The position numbers and the translations under genes were made by a program. This document shows, piece by piece, positions 1 to 9,167 of a DNA stretch of 64,000 nucleotides. The DNA is from Tubulanus polymorphus. Taxonomy: Eukaryota > Nemertea > Palaeonemertea > Tubulaniformes > Tubulanidae. Below the pieces are notes generated by a model. The model had not been told where the DNA came from. It made no database searches and worked only from the letters and a program-made list of their open reading frames with translations. Position 1 is the first letter of the stretch. Every line of letters begins with the position of its first letter. Location of the stretch: positions 16,854,485 through 16,918,484 of the forward strand of contig NC_134027.1 of assembly GCF_964204645.1 (NCBI RefSeq), written 5' to 3'.

Positions 1-330
1 CATTTACACAAAGGCGTGTTCAGCTTAGGTCGAAATAACTATTTAAAAATATACCGTTCACTCCATTCAGGGCATATTTGCGTTGACATTAGAAAATATA
101 CTAGAGACGTTGTCGTCGGTGAAACAAATGCCACCAGTACCGGTATAACGTTGTCTCTTGCGCAGTTGCAAAATTTAAAAGCTATCAATTTCGAGCACGA
201 TGCACCGGAACTAGAAGAAATGTCAATCTGTTTTCACGAAAATCAGGAGGATCGATGTTTATTTTGTCCAGATGATGACACGTCAGATATACTGCAATGC
301 CCCGAGTTCTTCGATATTTCATCAAAGTAA
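1..330 (+). CDS. PC4-like ssDNA-binding protein (5' end outside window)
   Basis: The frame is open from base 1, so the true start probably lies upstream; a GTG at 16 is only the first possible start inside the window. The segment from about residue 6 to 60 reads LKIYRSLHSGHICVDIRKY, then GITLSLAQLQNLKAI. This follows the order of the C-terminal domain of transcription coactivator PC4/SUB1: L-K-I...CVDIRKY...GITL...L. PC4 domains bind single-stranded DNA as dimers and act in transcription or replication. The acidic tail (PDDDTSD) is compatible with such a protein. The gene stands on the plus strand, opposite the P1 polymerase gene. It could be a P1 gene or a flanking gene. The family call rests on motif recognition, not a search. 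Confidence 0.55.
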   Translation, partial: HLHKGVFSLGRNNYLKIYRSLHSGHICVDIRKYTRDVVVGETNATSTGITLSLAQLQNLKAINFEHDAPELEEMSICFHENQEDRCLFCPDDDTSDILQCPEFFDISSK

Positions 331-502
331 AGAACACAATCATTTATGTATAAGCGTAAAAATAAAAGTATAATTTATTGATCTATTTATGAATACGTAA
401 TAAAAAGTATAAAAAAATAAACATCTTTTTTTCATTATTCTTCTGGTATATATAAATGGATCTCATTTTTCTCAAAAACCAAATGGAACGTAAATGTGCG
501 GA

Positions 503-3500
503 CTACCCGGAACAAACGCACGTTTCGTATATACAAGCACGATAAATCTTTCGTTCATCTCTATTTACAATGTCGCACGTTTTTATTAGCCTTGTAATTT
601 TGTTCGGGTTATTAACGTATGAATGATCAAATTTCCCGTCGACGACCATTTCTAACAAAGAATTAAAGTTTATTATTTTATTATTTCTATGGTTAAGCGA
701 TATCCCCTTAACTTTACATACCGTGGAATACTTTTTATCCCGCGGCGAGTACACCCTAAACGCATAATTTTTTGGCCCTCCCGATACAACTCTGTGATAT
801 AGGCCCCCTCCCCATAATCCCCCGATAACTCGTCGGTCATTGGGGTTCGATCCCCTATTTTTTCATATAACTATATAATATCAACCGCGCATGCGCCGTT
901 GTGAATGCGGCTAGAGTAACGCTTGTTCTCAAACACATTTTGACAGCGTCGTCGACCTTTTTATAGTGTACGCGTACAATCTCGTCGTTGCACAATAACA
1001 CATCGCTGATCTCTAACGACGAGTCGTTTATCATGGCGAACAAATCACCCGGGTCGGATATATATTTCGATGTAGTTTTATTTTGTTTCTGCCCGAGTTT
1101 CCCCCACATTGAATTTAGACATAACTTCGCGACAGTTCGAAGGCCACTAATCTTTTTGATTTTCTCTTTTTCCAAATCAACCCCCTCCCGAAATTTGTAA
1201 TCATCTATGAATTTATCTCTTTCAGCCTCTGACATATTATCGCGCGGCCACCCACTGGCTTCGGTTTTCACTTTAAGAAATTGATTAATGTAATCTTTGA
1301 ACAGCCCCGTTGCATATGAGTTCCAATTCCACACCTCATGAATTTGAATGATTTTATAACCCAAACTTATGGCTTTCACCACCTCTAGCGTAACCCACTC
1401 CCCAGAAGAACGCGCTCCGTTTCGTTATGCGTGCATACGTCGTGTTGGTTACATGTGTTGGCGCATGTTGCGCAAAGTGGGAACGTCAATTTACCACCGG
1501 ACCTGTATGGTAATACGGGCAGAAATAAACCCCGGGGTGGTAAAATTGAGCATTTGATTAGACCGTAATATTCAGATATATCACTGCTGAAATTTTCAGT
1601 GATAACATCAGGGTGCCCAATCGGGTAGCCACATCGACTATTCACGTACGGGTATAAAGAGCAAATGTCGATGTAGCTGATTTTTTCATCGTCGACGATT
1701 TTATGATGAAGCTTTATGGTGTTAGTTCGACCCCCGTAGAAACATTTTCTAGGTTCGGGGGGGGCGAGGGGGGGGTCGAAAACAGTTACACGTTCCACAA
1801 AGGACTTAAAATTTACGTCGTCACGAATCTTACGGTTGTAATCGTGTTCCCACATATGCACAACAGTATAACCCATTGTTTCCAACTCGTGCTTACGACG
1901 TAACGTAGCCTGATACACGTCGTCAAACGTGCGACCACCTCTGTTACAAACTACCGGGTCACCTCTAACCGGGAAGCATTCGGGGCAACCGTGAAAGTAA
2001 CACCCGTTAAACTCGTAGACAGTGCGTGTTTTTTCGTGGCAACCGTCTACCTTAAATTAACCGAGTGTTACTTCACCCCCGTTCAAAACGTGTTTGATCT
2101 CCAAATTTTTGTCCAACGCCAACCATTTCAACCACTGAACAGCCATTTTTGAATACTTTGCGTTTGGTTTATATCCACCCGGTGGTATGAGACCAATCGT
2201 GTCGGGTTTTAAAAAACGCGATCTGAGTGCGAGATTGCACGCTGCGGCGATCGTGATGCAACCGTCGAATGGGTCGACACTCGTAATCTTATAGAATAAC
2301 TCTTGGAATTCGACTACGGATTGCATCAGAATGTCGACATCCGAGCGGCAATACTCGACTAGCTCGGTTTGCATATCGAAATGTTTTTCAAGCTGTTCGG
2401 CGTGCCATTTGAGAAATTGCTGTCGATCGTTCTCGTTCATCCCGTCGGGGTTATAATATTTTGATTCGGGTACCGAACCGGAATAATTCAAAGTTTCCTC
2501 CCGGCAGAAGAGATATGGAAAATACCCCTTTTTTAATTCAATTAACCCCAACGTCGATGGCAATTTTGCCAATTTCATCGGTAAAAAGTTTAAGGTATCT
2601 AAAAACTGCATATTCAAATGCTTCACGTACATGGACATGATTTTACCGCCATTAGGGATAACTTCGGGTAAAATGCTCTAATTCACTAGAAACTTTAACA
2701 CAAAGTAACCGTCAAATGAAATTGTGGGCAAACACCAGCGACCCTCGGTTCTCTTCCGAAAATAACCATCCGAAAATAACCATTCGCAGAACGAGGTATG
2801 TGCTCGTTTTTCCCACACTCGCTACACGTCGAATCGGCGGTTCTTTTGGTCAAAGCACAAGTACCGCAGGTACGGTGCGCAATCGCCAAAATAACTCTGT
2901 GCGTGCCATCCACCGTCATCGTCTCGAAGTCAAACGATATTAATTTTTTTTCCGAGACGAATTCGGTGGATTTTTCGGCGACCTTATCATCGTCGTCGTC
3001 GTCGTTAGACTTTTTTGTTACCAGTTGCATGTAACAGAGGTGATCGAGGGGCATATCTTTACCGCACGATTTGCAAAAGTTCAACCCGCAATTATGATCG
3101 TCTAATTGATTTCGTGCGACAATTTTTTTACAACCGAGACAACGTGCTTTTCGATCGCACATTACCGAACCGAATTTATTTTTGCGAGTCGTGTGTCGTA
3201 GGAAACACGCGCAATAAAATACACCGGGTTGCTTAACGCAATCTATACCTAAACATAAAGAACAAATGTTTTTACATTTGTCCTTTTCCAACGATTTGAA
3301 TCCTTTTTTACATGTAAAACAGTAGTACGGTTTATACGTGAATGCTGTCATCGATTTGATAACGTCGAAGTGGTTATCACAATACAAAAGAATGATATGC
3401 CGCTCGCAATCGGGTTTCACGTTTTCGTAAAGATATTTGTAACTGACGTTATCACCGGTGACAACAATCACGTGGTATTGTTTCAATACGGTTTTGGCAA

Positions 3501-4138
3501 ATTTATCTAAATTCACCTAAACCACAAAGACTGACTGGAACGTTGGCCTCATGGTGTAATTGTATAGCGGCCGTTTGTTGAGCGCGCTTTTCTGGATGCC
3601 TCAATTGGTCGTATGCGGGGTTATTGTCGGCTAGCGCTTTACCTACTACGAGTGCCCTCGCCAGACATAATTCGTCGTCGGGGTTGATAATGCGTAAAAT
3701 CGATCGTTTCGTTTTCGTGAAATTTTCTAGATTCACGCTAACGCGTTTCTTATAACCACCGCCTTCGGGTAGTCTAATAAAAATGAAATGGAAAATTATT
3801 CCATTCACATCCAACGATTCATGCGATTGCAACACCTTTCCGATCGTATCTTATATGAACTCTAAAGAGAGTTCCCTGACATTCATCAGCGGAAAGTTGA
3901 TATTGCCGTTTAAATCGGGATGTTCGATTGACTACCTCATGTGATCGCGATCAGTGGCACCCATCATATCAAAGGTTCCCTCCATGATGGTATTAATTGA
4001 ATTACGAATGAGTGCACTAATCTCAGGCGGTTGGTCATCTTGATTATCATTATATGGTTCGTCGTCGTCGGGCATGTTGAGGGTTGCTTTAAACACATCG
4101 GTTTTCATCGAAAACTTCTTACTCTCTTGTTGATACAT
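503..4138 (-). pseudogene. P1 protein-primed family B DNA polymerase, decayed
   Basis: Read from 4138 down to 503, the frames carry Polinton PolB segments in order. They are the N-terminal region (4138-3503), a Cys-rich zinc-binding region and exonuclease motif I (ISFDFETM, within 3516-2695), exonuclease motif III (EYCRSDVDIL, within 2638-2057), polymerase motif A (YIDICSLYPYVN, within 1918-1385), motif B (KLCLNSMWGKLGQ, within 1382-855) and the C-terminal domain (754-503, VCKVKGISLNHRNNKIINF). Frameshifts or stops separate nearly every block, near 3835-3930, 3510, 2640-2690, 1925-2050, 1383, 840 and 760. The catalytic motif C (YxDTDS), expected between 855 and about 840, is missing altogether. 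The intact enzyme would replicate the element from a terminal protein primer. This copy cannot be functional. Confidence 0.85.
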
Positions 4139-4221
4139 CTGGAAAGATCATGAATTACACCGTTTTAAAACATTGAAAATATTTCACATTTAAACTTATA
4201 TTTTATAATTATATAGCTTCT

Positions 4222-4686
4222 TTATAAAAGTAAAGCGATAAAAACCCTTCGTAACGTAATACACCCTTTTATTATTTCGTCGTATGCGTCTGTTCGTTTC
4301 CTTTTCTGTTTCGGTTCGTCTTCACTGGTAGTGGGTTTTTGAATGCAAACTTCGGAGTGTTTTTTCAACCCTGTTACGCTCCCAAACACTTTAGTACACC
4401 ACGTGCAATGGAATTCGGAAGTTTTTGTATTCGTCATTGAAGTACTACTACTAGCTGCGGGTGATGACACGTGCGGTATCGGATCTGTTGTTGTTGTTGT
4501 TGTTTGCGATGATGATGGTCGGTGTTGTCTAGACTTCATATGTCGAACCAGGGCATCCTTCCTACCGAATGCCCTCCCGCACAACGAGCACTTAAACCCT
4601 TTCTTGCCGATATGCGTTAGTTCGTGGCGTTCGAGTACGTGTTTGTACTCGAACGTTTTTCCACAAATTTTACAATCATGCACCAT
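4222..4686 (-). CDS. C2H2 zinc-finger protein
   Basis: A 154-residue protein with three C2H2-type fingers: [21 protein letters not shown] near residues 5-25, [23 protein letters not shown] near 33-56, and [21 protein letters not shown] near 95-115. A Ser/Thr-rich linker separates the second and third fingers and a basic KQKRKR stretch follows the third. It probably binds nucleic acid. The ATG at 4686 fits because the first finger begins right after it. It lies between the polymerase and the divergent late block that starts with the ATPase, so the 226-base gap 4687-4912 may hold promoters for both directions. Zinc-finger genes are frequent Polinton passengers; no specific role can be read from the sequence. 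Confidence 0.75.
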   Translation of the reverse strand: MVHDCKICGKTFEYKHVLERHELTHIGKKGFKCSLCGRAFGRKDALVRHMKSRQHRPSSSQTTTTTTDPIPHVSSPAASSSTSMTNTKTSEFHCTWCTKVFGSVTGLKKHSEVCIQKPTTSEDEPKQKRKRTDAYDEIIKGCITLRRVFIALLL

Positions 4687-4912
4687 TTTTTAGGGTTTTC
4701 TGACTTTCGTCGAAAACCCTCTTGAAATTCTGTTGATTATTATTATTATATATTTTCCGCCGATTTCGTCAAATGAAATTCATCTCTATTCAGATTCGGC
4801 AACTGACAGCTTCGAAACGAAATGTATAAATTGATACTGTAATAACGGTCTCTCTGAACCAACAGATTGTATACTAGATATACCCGAAAAAAGCGTGTAA
4901 TATAGTTTTAAA
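4687..4912. promoter_or_regulatory. divergent intergenic region of P1
   Basis: A 226-base AT-rich gap between the minus-strand zinc-finger gene and the plus-strand ATPase gene. A TATTATTATTATATATT run (about 4737-4753) and TATACTAGATATA (about 4869-4881) are the only promoter-like elements I see. The role is inferred from the divergent gene arrangement. Confidence 0.3.
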
Positions 4913-5572
4913 ATGACTGAATATACCGGCCCTCGAAATTTGATTCACCCGATGACCGCCTTAGTTAGTGGTCCCACCGGATGTGGAAAAACATGGTTAG
5001 TGAAAAACATTATCAAAGAAAAAGTTATAAACGAACCGCCAGAGAAAATTTACTGGTTTTACGGGGAAGCGCAGTCGAAGTTATTCGCGGACCTACAGGA
5101 CGAAGGGGTGCCGTTTATTCGAGGATTTTCATCAGAGATTTACGAAAATATAGATGGTAGTCAACGTACTTTGATAATTATCGATGATTTGATGGATGAA
5201 ATTGCGTCAGATAAAAATCTAGCGATCATTTACACGCGAGGTTCACATCATAAAAACATATCAGTGATTACTATAGTTCAAAATTTATTTCCCAAAGGGC
5301 GACAATTCAGAAACAGTAGTCTTAATTGTCACTATATAGTAGCGTTCAAGTCAGCGCGGGACAGAAATCAGATAAAAACACTAGCGCAACAAGCCGGTCT
5401 ACGGAAGGAAGTCGAATACGCGTTCAAAGATGCCATTAAAAATCCTCACGGATATTTGTTGTTGGACTTTAAGCCTCGAACGGACGATCGATGGCGTATA
5501 AGGACCCGTATCCTCCCCAGCGATATATATGTATATACGTTGTATACAAACCGAGAAAAAGTTAATCATTAA
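4913..5572 (+). CDS. P1 genome-packaging ATPase (FtsK/HerA, A32-like)
   Basis: A 219-residue P-loop ATPase. Walker A is GPTGCGKT at about residues 21-28, and Walker B is LIIIDDLMDE at about 85-94. A sensor-like ITIVQNLFPKG follows near 117-127, then NCHYIVAFKSARDRNQI. The length and motif order fit the small packaging ATPases of Polintons and related viruses, which pump DNA into preformed capsids. The frame is intact, which is striking because the neighbouring polymerase is badly decayed. It starts the plus-strand late block; the next gene begins 26 bases downstream. Confidence 0.9.
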   Translation: MTEYTGPRNLIHPMTALVSGPTGCGKTWLVKNIIKEKVINEPPEKIYWFYGEAQSKLFADLQDEGVPFIRGFSSEIYENIDGSQRTLIIIDDLMDEIASDKNLAIIYTRGSHHKNISVITIVQNLFPKGRQFRNSSLNCHYIVAFKSARDRNQIKTLAQQAGLRKEVEYAFKDAIKNPHGYLLLDFKPRTDDRWRIRTRILPSDIYVYTLYTNREKVNH

Positions 5573-5597
5573 AAGTAACTATATGTGATTTCGATCA

Positions 5598-6047
5598 ATG
5601 TGTGGATATATGATTAAAAGGATGGCCAAGTCGAAAAATGCGTTACCCGCCAATCGTCGCAAACTCGACAAGTATAGTAATCTTAAAAAGTTCACTCCCC
5701 ATCTACACGTATTGGCAACATCTGATGGAAAACGAAGGAAAGGAGTTGTGGACAACGCGTCGCTAGGATTCATTAAATGTTTGTCGGAAATTTGTATGAA
5801 TTCTCTAGCCGGAAATACACCGCATTATGTAAAAGAGAAACGAGTTTTGAAACAGCTTAAACGATACCTACGTATGTTGGCAAACAAATCTCTTGCCGGG
5901 AAACACAAACGGAAGATTATTTCACAGAAAGGTGGCTTTTTGCCGTTTTTATTACCTGCTTTATTACCCGCCATCGGGGGTCTAGCGGCTAGCGCAGCTG
6001 GGGCTGCTATAGGAGCAACGATCGAAAACAAAATTAGAAATGGCTAA
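5598..6047 (+). CDS. small basic Polinton protein with hydrophobic C-terminus
   Basis: A 149-residue, Lys/Arg-rich protein. The first two thirds are basic and helical (LGFIKCLSEICMNSLAGN, KQLKRYLRMLANKSLAGKH). It ends in QKGGFLPFLLPALLPAIG followed by an Ala/Gly-rich stretch. Similar proteins lie beside the packaging ATPase in other Polintons and have been compared with adenovirus core or membrane-lytic proteins; that comparison is from memory. A role in DNA condensation or membrane disruption is inference. In-frame ATGs at 5598, 5610 and 5622 are all possible starts. The 3' end overlaps the next gene by 8 bases, which suggests coordinated expression. Confidence 0.6.
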   Translation: MCGYMIKRMAKSKNALPANRRKLDKYSNLKKFTPHLHVLATSDGKRRKGVVDNASLGFIKCLSEICMNSLAGNTPHYVKEKRVLKQLKRYLRMLANKSLAGKHKRKIISQKGGFLPFLLPALLPAIGGLAASAAGAAIGATIENKIRNG

Positions 6048-6696
6048 CCCTGTTGAGAAACTCATTATCGTACCCGAATCAATGTTGACCGTATTACGAG
6101 AATATCTAGGAGAACGACCACGGGGCGACAAAACTGTTTTGTCGAATGAAAAGAATTATTTCGTTTACAATCAACGTTTACATCAAATGCTGAAAGATAA
6201 GGATCCACCTACGCAAATATCAAACATATCAGAGACGATACAAAATGACCCGGACACAGATGAAAAAGAGGAAAAACGGGAACTTAGAACGACATTCGAT
6301 ATTGATGACGTACTCAAACTTTTACCTCAAAAATATCGTGAAAAATCGAGACAGATTTTACGCGTGTTTAAGAACAATTCGCACTTGATGGAATGGAACG
6401 AACGTTTGGAACTAAACTTCAAGGGAAATCTAGTACCGAATAGTAATTTGATTGATTTGCTATATACGTCAATGGTCCAGTCGAGCAATTTCAACGCACC
6501 GGGTATGGATGAATTTGTCAAAACGTTCCAAATACTAAATATTCCCGTAACGCCCGTAAACAATTGTAAATTGCGCGATATGATAATAATGACTTCTATT
6601 ACCGTTGATATGAAGCCTAAACGTAAAAGAGCCTTAGTTCTGGGTACAGATGACGAGTCCGACGTTAATCAGCGTGTTCCGGACGACAATCTGTAA
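6040..6696 (+). CDS. conserved Polinton late-block protein, function unknown
   Basis: A 218-residue hydrophilic protein. The N-terminal part (residues 1-60) is mixed, followed by an acidic linker (DPDTDEKEEKRE). A helical domain follows near residues 90-150 with LLPQKYREKSRQILRVFKNN and WNERLELNFKGNLVPNSNLIDLL. The pattern LPxxYRxKA..IL..L...WNExGEL...G..IPGSNIxDLV recurs in Polinton proteins next to the ATPase; I recognise it from memory only. The C-terminus is basic (KPKRKRALVLG) then acidic. Its ATG overlaps the previous gene. The function is unknown, with a virion component the usual guess. Confidence 0.55.
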   Translation: MANPVEKLIIVPESMLTVLREYLGERPRGDKTVLSNEKNYFVYNQRLHQMLKDKDPPTQISNISETIQNDPDTDEKEEKRELRTTFDIDDVLKLLPQKYREKSRQILRVFKNNSHLMEWNERLELNFKGNLVPNSNLIDLLYTSMVQSSNFNAPGMDEFVKTFQILNIPVTPVNNCKLRDMIIMTSITVDMKPKRKRALVLGTDDESDVNQRVPDDNL

Positions 6697-6846
6697 AACA
6701 AAATAAAGCCAAATGTAATGAGTGGATCTTCTTTTAATATGAATCAAACAATAAATGCTATAATCATTATTATTATGTAACGACATATGTTGCTCTCTTC
6801 TTTTGTCTGTAAGGTATACATGTTTATACACGAATCGCCATTAAAA

Positions 6847-7339
6847 ATGGAGATAGTAAATGTGGTCGGAATGGCTTGCTTAAACTGCGAAATTGATCTA
6901 ACCAGTTTAGCTAATACAGAAATTAATATTATTTACAACAAACGTAATTTTAGTGGAGCGATATGGAAACCCAGGAAAATCGATGGAACTTGTCTATTAT
7001 TTAGAAATGGTAAAATGGTTATCACGGGTTCGAAAATTATATTTCGGAACAAACAAGCGGCGAGACAATTTGGTCGAAAAGTGCAAAAATTGGGTTATAA
7101 AGTAAAATTTTCAGAAGACTAGAAAACGGATTTCTTTGGAAACTTTAGACATTTTGTTGGGCAACAGTTCGAGGGACGAACCGGAAATATTTCCGGGACT
7201 CGTGTATACAGCGGGTAATCGAATAAAATGCATCGTGCATAACGGTGGAACGATCATCTTGACGGGGGCTAGAAATGAGCGAGTGATACAAGATGTGTAC
7301 TCTAACATTCTTTTAAATGTCTTTCTCAGTCGCGACTAA
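6847..7339 (+). pseudogene. TATA-binding-protein-like gene, two half-repeats, frame broken between them
   Basis: The frame starting at 6847 (ATG; longer starts at 6787 and 6820 are possible) opens with MEIVNVVGMACLNCEIDL. It continues with NKRNFSGAIW, LLFRNGKMVITGSK and QAARQFGRKVQKLGYKVKF, which follows the first repeat of TBP residue by residue: IVNxV...C.ID L...A...YNP.RF.A.I.R...LIF.SGKMV.TGAK...A.KYAR..QKLGF. It stops at 7120. The second repeat continues in another frame (7136-7339) with EPEIFPGLVY, GGTIILTGAR and VIQDVYSNIL, matching the TBP second repeat. The strand that should open repeat two seems shortened. TBP bends promoter DNA. It is not a standard Polinton gene, though large DNA viruses carry one. 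Confidence 0.7.
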
Positions 7340-7376
7340 CTCATAAAAACTCGAACTTTATGAACGCGCGGTGATA

Positions 7377-7661
7377 ATGATGACAGAGAAAATTGTGAGA
7401 TTTATATTATACGGATTATTCGACATGACTCACGTATACGTGATATTAATACCTAAAAATTATCTACACGATATCAATCGTATGGTGAAAACTTTCGTCG
7501 AACAACGTTGTGACGCGAATAGCTTGAAAATGATTTTACAGGAACTCGATATGTCGATTAATTTATATCGTAAAATTGTAGGCGCGATATTTTGTATAAA
7601 ATTAACTAAAATAATACCCGCGCAGAAGTATGTTATAGAGAAACTTTATATGATTTTTTGA
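7377..7661 (+). CDS. hypothetical P1 protein
   Basis: A 94-residue frame with two adjacent ATGs (7377, 7380). The composition is mixed hydrophobic: FILYGLFDMTHVYVILIPKNY, then a helical stretch with LKMILQELDMSINLYRKIV and a second hydrophobic patch GAIFCIKLTKI. I do not recognise it. It lies between the TBP-like gene and the integrase region on the coding strand, with no overlap. Confidence 0.4.
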   Translation: MMTEKIVRFILYGLFDMTHVYVILIPKNYLHDINRMVKTFVEQRCDANSLKMILQELDMSINLYRKIVGAIFCIKLTKIIPAQKYVIEKLYMIF

Positions 7662-7909
7662 AATATAGAAAAATGTTCAAACCTAATATTGTGTAATTAA
7701 ATTTATTATCAAACCTAAGTTTTTTCAATCGGAAATTTTATCGAACCGTTTAGTATTTTCCCTATTTTAATTTGTAAAACAGGAAATTGTCGTCATCAAA
7801 ATGCATTCCAACCGAGATAGAATAACATATGATTTATGACGAACGTGGTTTGATAAAAGATCCATTAAAAGAGCACATGAGGTAAACACTGTCCCAGATA
7901 TTTGCAAAC

Positions 7910-8054
7910 ATGTGTAGTAAAGTATTGAAATTGTGTTGCTGTTTAACCGATGAAAATTTCGAGTTGAACTGCAAGGTTAGTAAAGTGAATTGCATCTCCT
8001 CTTGTTGTCGTGGTAACACCGTGGTAATTGGTAACAATGACAAAGTTGACGGGA
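7910..8054 (+). CDS. possible small Cys-rich protein upstream of integrase
   Basis: The frame from ATG 7910 reads MCSKVLKLCCCLTDENF, then LNCKVSKVNCISSCCRG, which is unusually rich in Cys. The same frame runs on into the integrase coding region, where it is probably meaningless. I therefore end it arbitrarily before the integrase start at 8055; a frameshift may have removed the true stop. Paired CC motifs could suggest lipid attachment or metal binding, which is only a guess. Confidence 0.3.
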
Positions 8055-8194
8055 ATGCAGAACGAGTGGTTGACGAAAGTTTATTTCGCACCAAAACATC
8101 CCGGTTCTTTTGGAAGCGTTCAAACTCTAAACAGATCAGCAAAAGCAAACGGTCAGAAGATTTCTCGAAGACAAATCAAAGATTGGTTGTTGCG
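8037..8194 (+). pseudogene. P1 integrase, 5' part, interrupted by E1
   Basis: From ATG 8037 (or 8055) the frame carries the Polinton integrase N-terminus: VYFAPKHPGSFGSVQTL, then GQKISRRQIKDWLL. The Y-F-x-P-x-H-PGSFG opening and the K.IS..QIKDWL helix-turn-helix-like segment are typical of Polinton integrases. The gene is cut at 8194 by E1 and resumes at 25848. The reading frame runs without shift across the duplicated target site for the first codons beyond E1. Confidence 0.8.
8189..8194. repeat. target-site duplication of E1, left copy
   Basis: GTTGCG immediately precedes the AGTAAT terminus of E1 and is repeated exactly after the right terminus. Polintons make 6-bp duplications. Confidence 0.92.
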
Positions 8195-8606
8195 AGTAAT
8201 AGGGGTAATGGGCTTTCAAGCCAAAGGTCGAACGGTCGAGCTCATTAAAAAACAAAACATTAAAAGTAATTTAAAACTATAATATATTTTCATAACCGTG
8301 TGCATTTTATATTATAACTAAATATTTATTCTAAGATATTAATAATTTAAATTTTAAAAGCATATTGTATTAAATCAATTGGTCGCTCCACTTCGCTACC
8401 GCTCCGCTCCGCGACCAATTGATTTATTTACAATACACAAATTCATATAATCAAATATATTCAAATAATAATAATTATTCTATTATTCAACTGAAATGCA
8501 CACGGTTATGAAAATATATTATAGTTTTAAATTACTTTTAATGTTTTGTTTTTTAATGAACTCGACCATTCAACCTTTAACCTGAAAGCCCATTACCCCT
8601 ATTACT
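8195..8606. repeat. terminal palindrome of E1 left end
   Basis: The first 100 or so bases (AGTAATAGGGGTAATGGG to CATAACCGTGTGCAT) recur inverted at about 8496-8606, ending CCCATTACCCCTATTACT. At the centre TAAATCAATTGGTCGC (8371-8386) pairs with GCGACCAATTGATTTA (8411-8426) around a GC-rich loop. The whole end could fold back as a nested hairpin, as at the ends of some linear viral genomes. Confidence 0.8.
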
Positions 8607-9082
8607 CTTAAAATAATCATATACATGAATAACATTTAAATTGACAAATTATTCAATATAAAAGTATATATTTACAACATTATTTCAATATTCATATTTG
8701 TATGAGTTAGATTTTTAAACATTAAAAGTGTTAGTAAAGTGTGATTGAAATAATACATGATATAAATCATTGAACTTCTAAAATCAATTTTAATAAAAAA
8801 TTTAGTATTAAAATGGAAGCAAATAAGTACTACTGTCCAACATGTAATATCAATATAGATAAATCCCAAAAAGCAAGACACAATAAAACTAAAACACATT
8901 TAGAGAATAAATTAAAATTAGAATATAAAGATGATATATTAGAAACTAAATTAGATGAATTAAAGAATGAAAAAGAAACATACAAATGTGATACATGTAA
9001 TCAATCATTCAGTGATAAAAGATATTATAATGAACATTTAAAATCTAAAAGTCATATTAGAAATAAGAATAATGATATTTTA
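8195..9082. repeat. E1 left terminal inverted repeat (888 bp)
   Basis: Matches the reverse complement of 24975-25841 with few differences until TGATATTTTA, where the two diverge. The repeat contains the terminal palindrome (8195-8606) and the first part of the PolB coding sequence (from 8813). Confidence 0.85.
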
Positions 9083-9100
9083 AGGAATGAAAAAGGATGA
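8813..9100 (+). pseudogene. duplicate PolB N-terminus inside the left terminal repeat
   Basis: A 95-residue frame starting MEANKYYCPTCNINIDKS, nearly identical to the first 90 residues of the E1 PolB at the other end. It has two C2H2 fingers (CPTC...H...H at 8-29 and CDTCNQSFSD...H...H at about 59-80). It ends soon after the terminal repeat ends (9082). It exists because the terminal repeat extends into the polymerase gene. It might make a free zinc-finger peptide, but a by-product of the repeat is simpler. Confidence 0.8.
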
Positions 9101-9167
9101 CGTTAGTCGAAGAAATGGAAGAGGATTCTAAAATGTTAATCAATTTTGATAAAAATATATATTATAA

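Noticed and set aside
988-1903. Plus-strand frames 988-1200, 1369-1557 and 1703-1903
   Set aside because: They lie opposite PolB motif A and B segments, which are clear on the minus strand.
8028-8282. An 84-residue protein starting at 8028 as a gene of its own
   Set aside because: Its first part is the P1 integrase N-terminus and its last 30 codons are E1 terminal repeat; the fusion is an insertion artefact.
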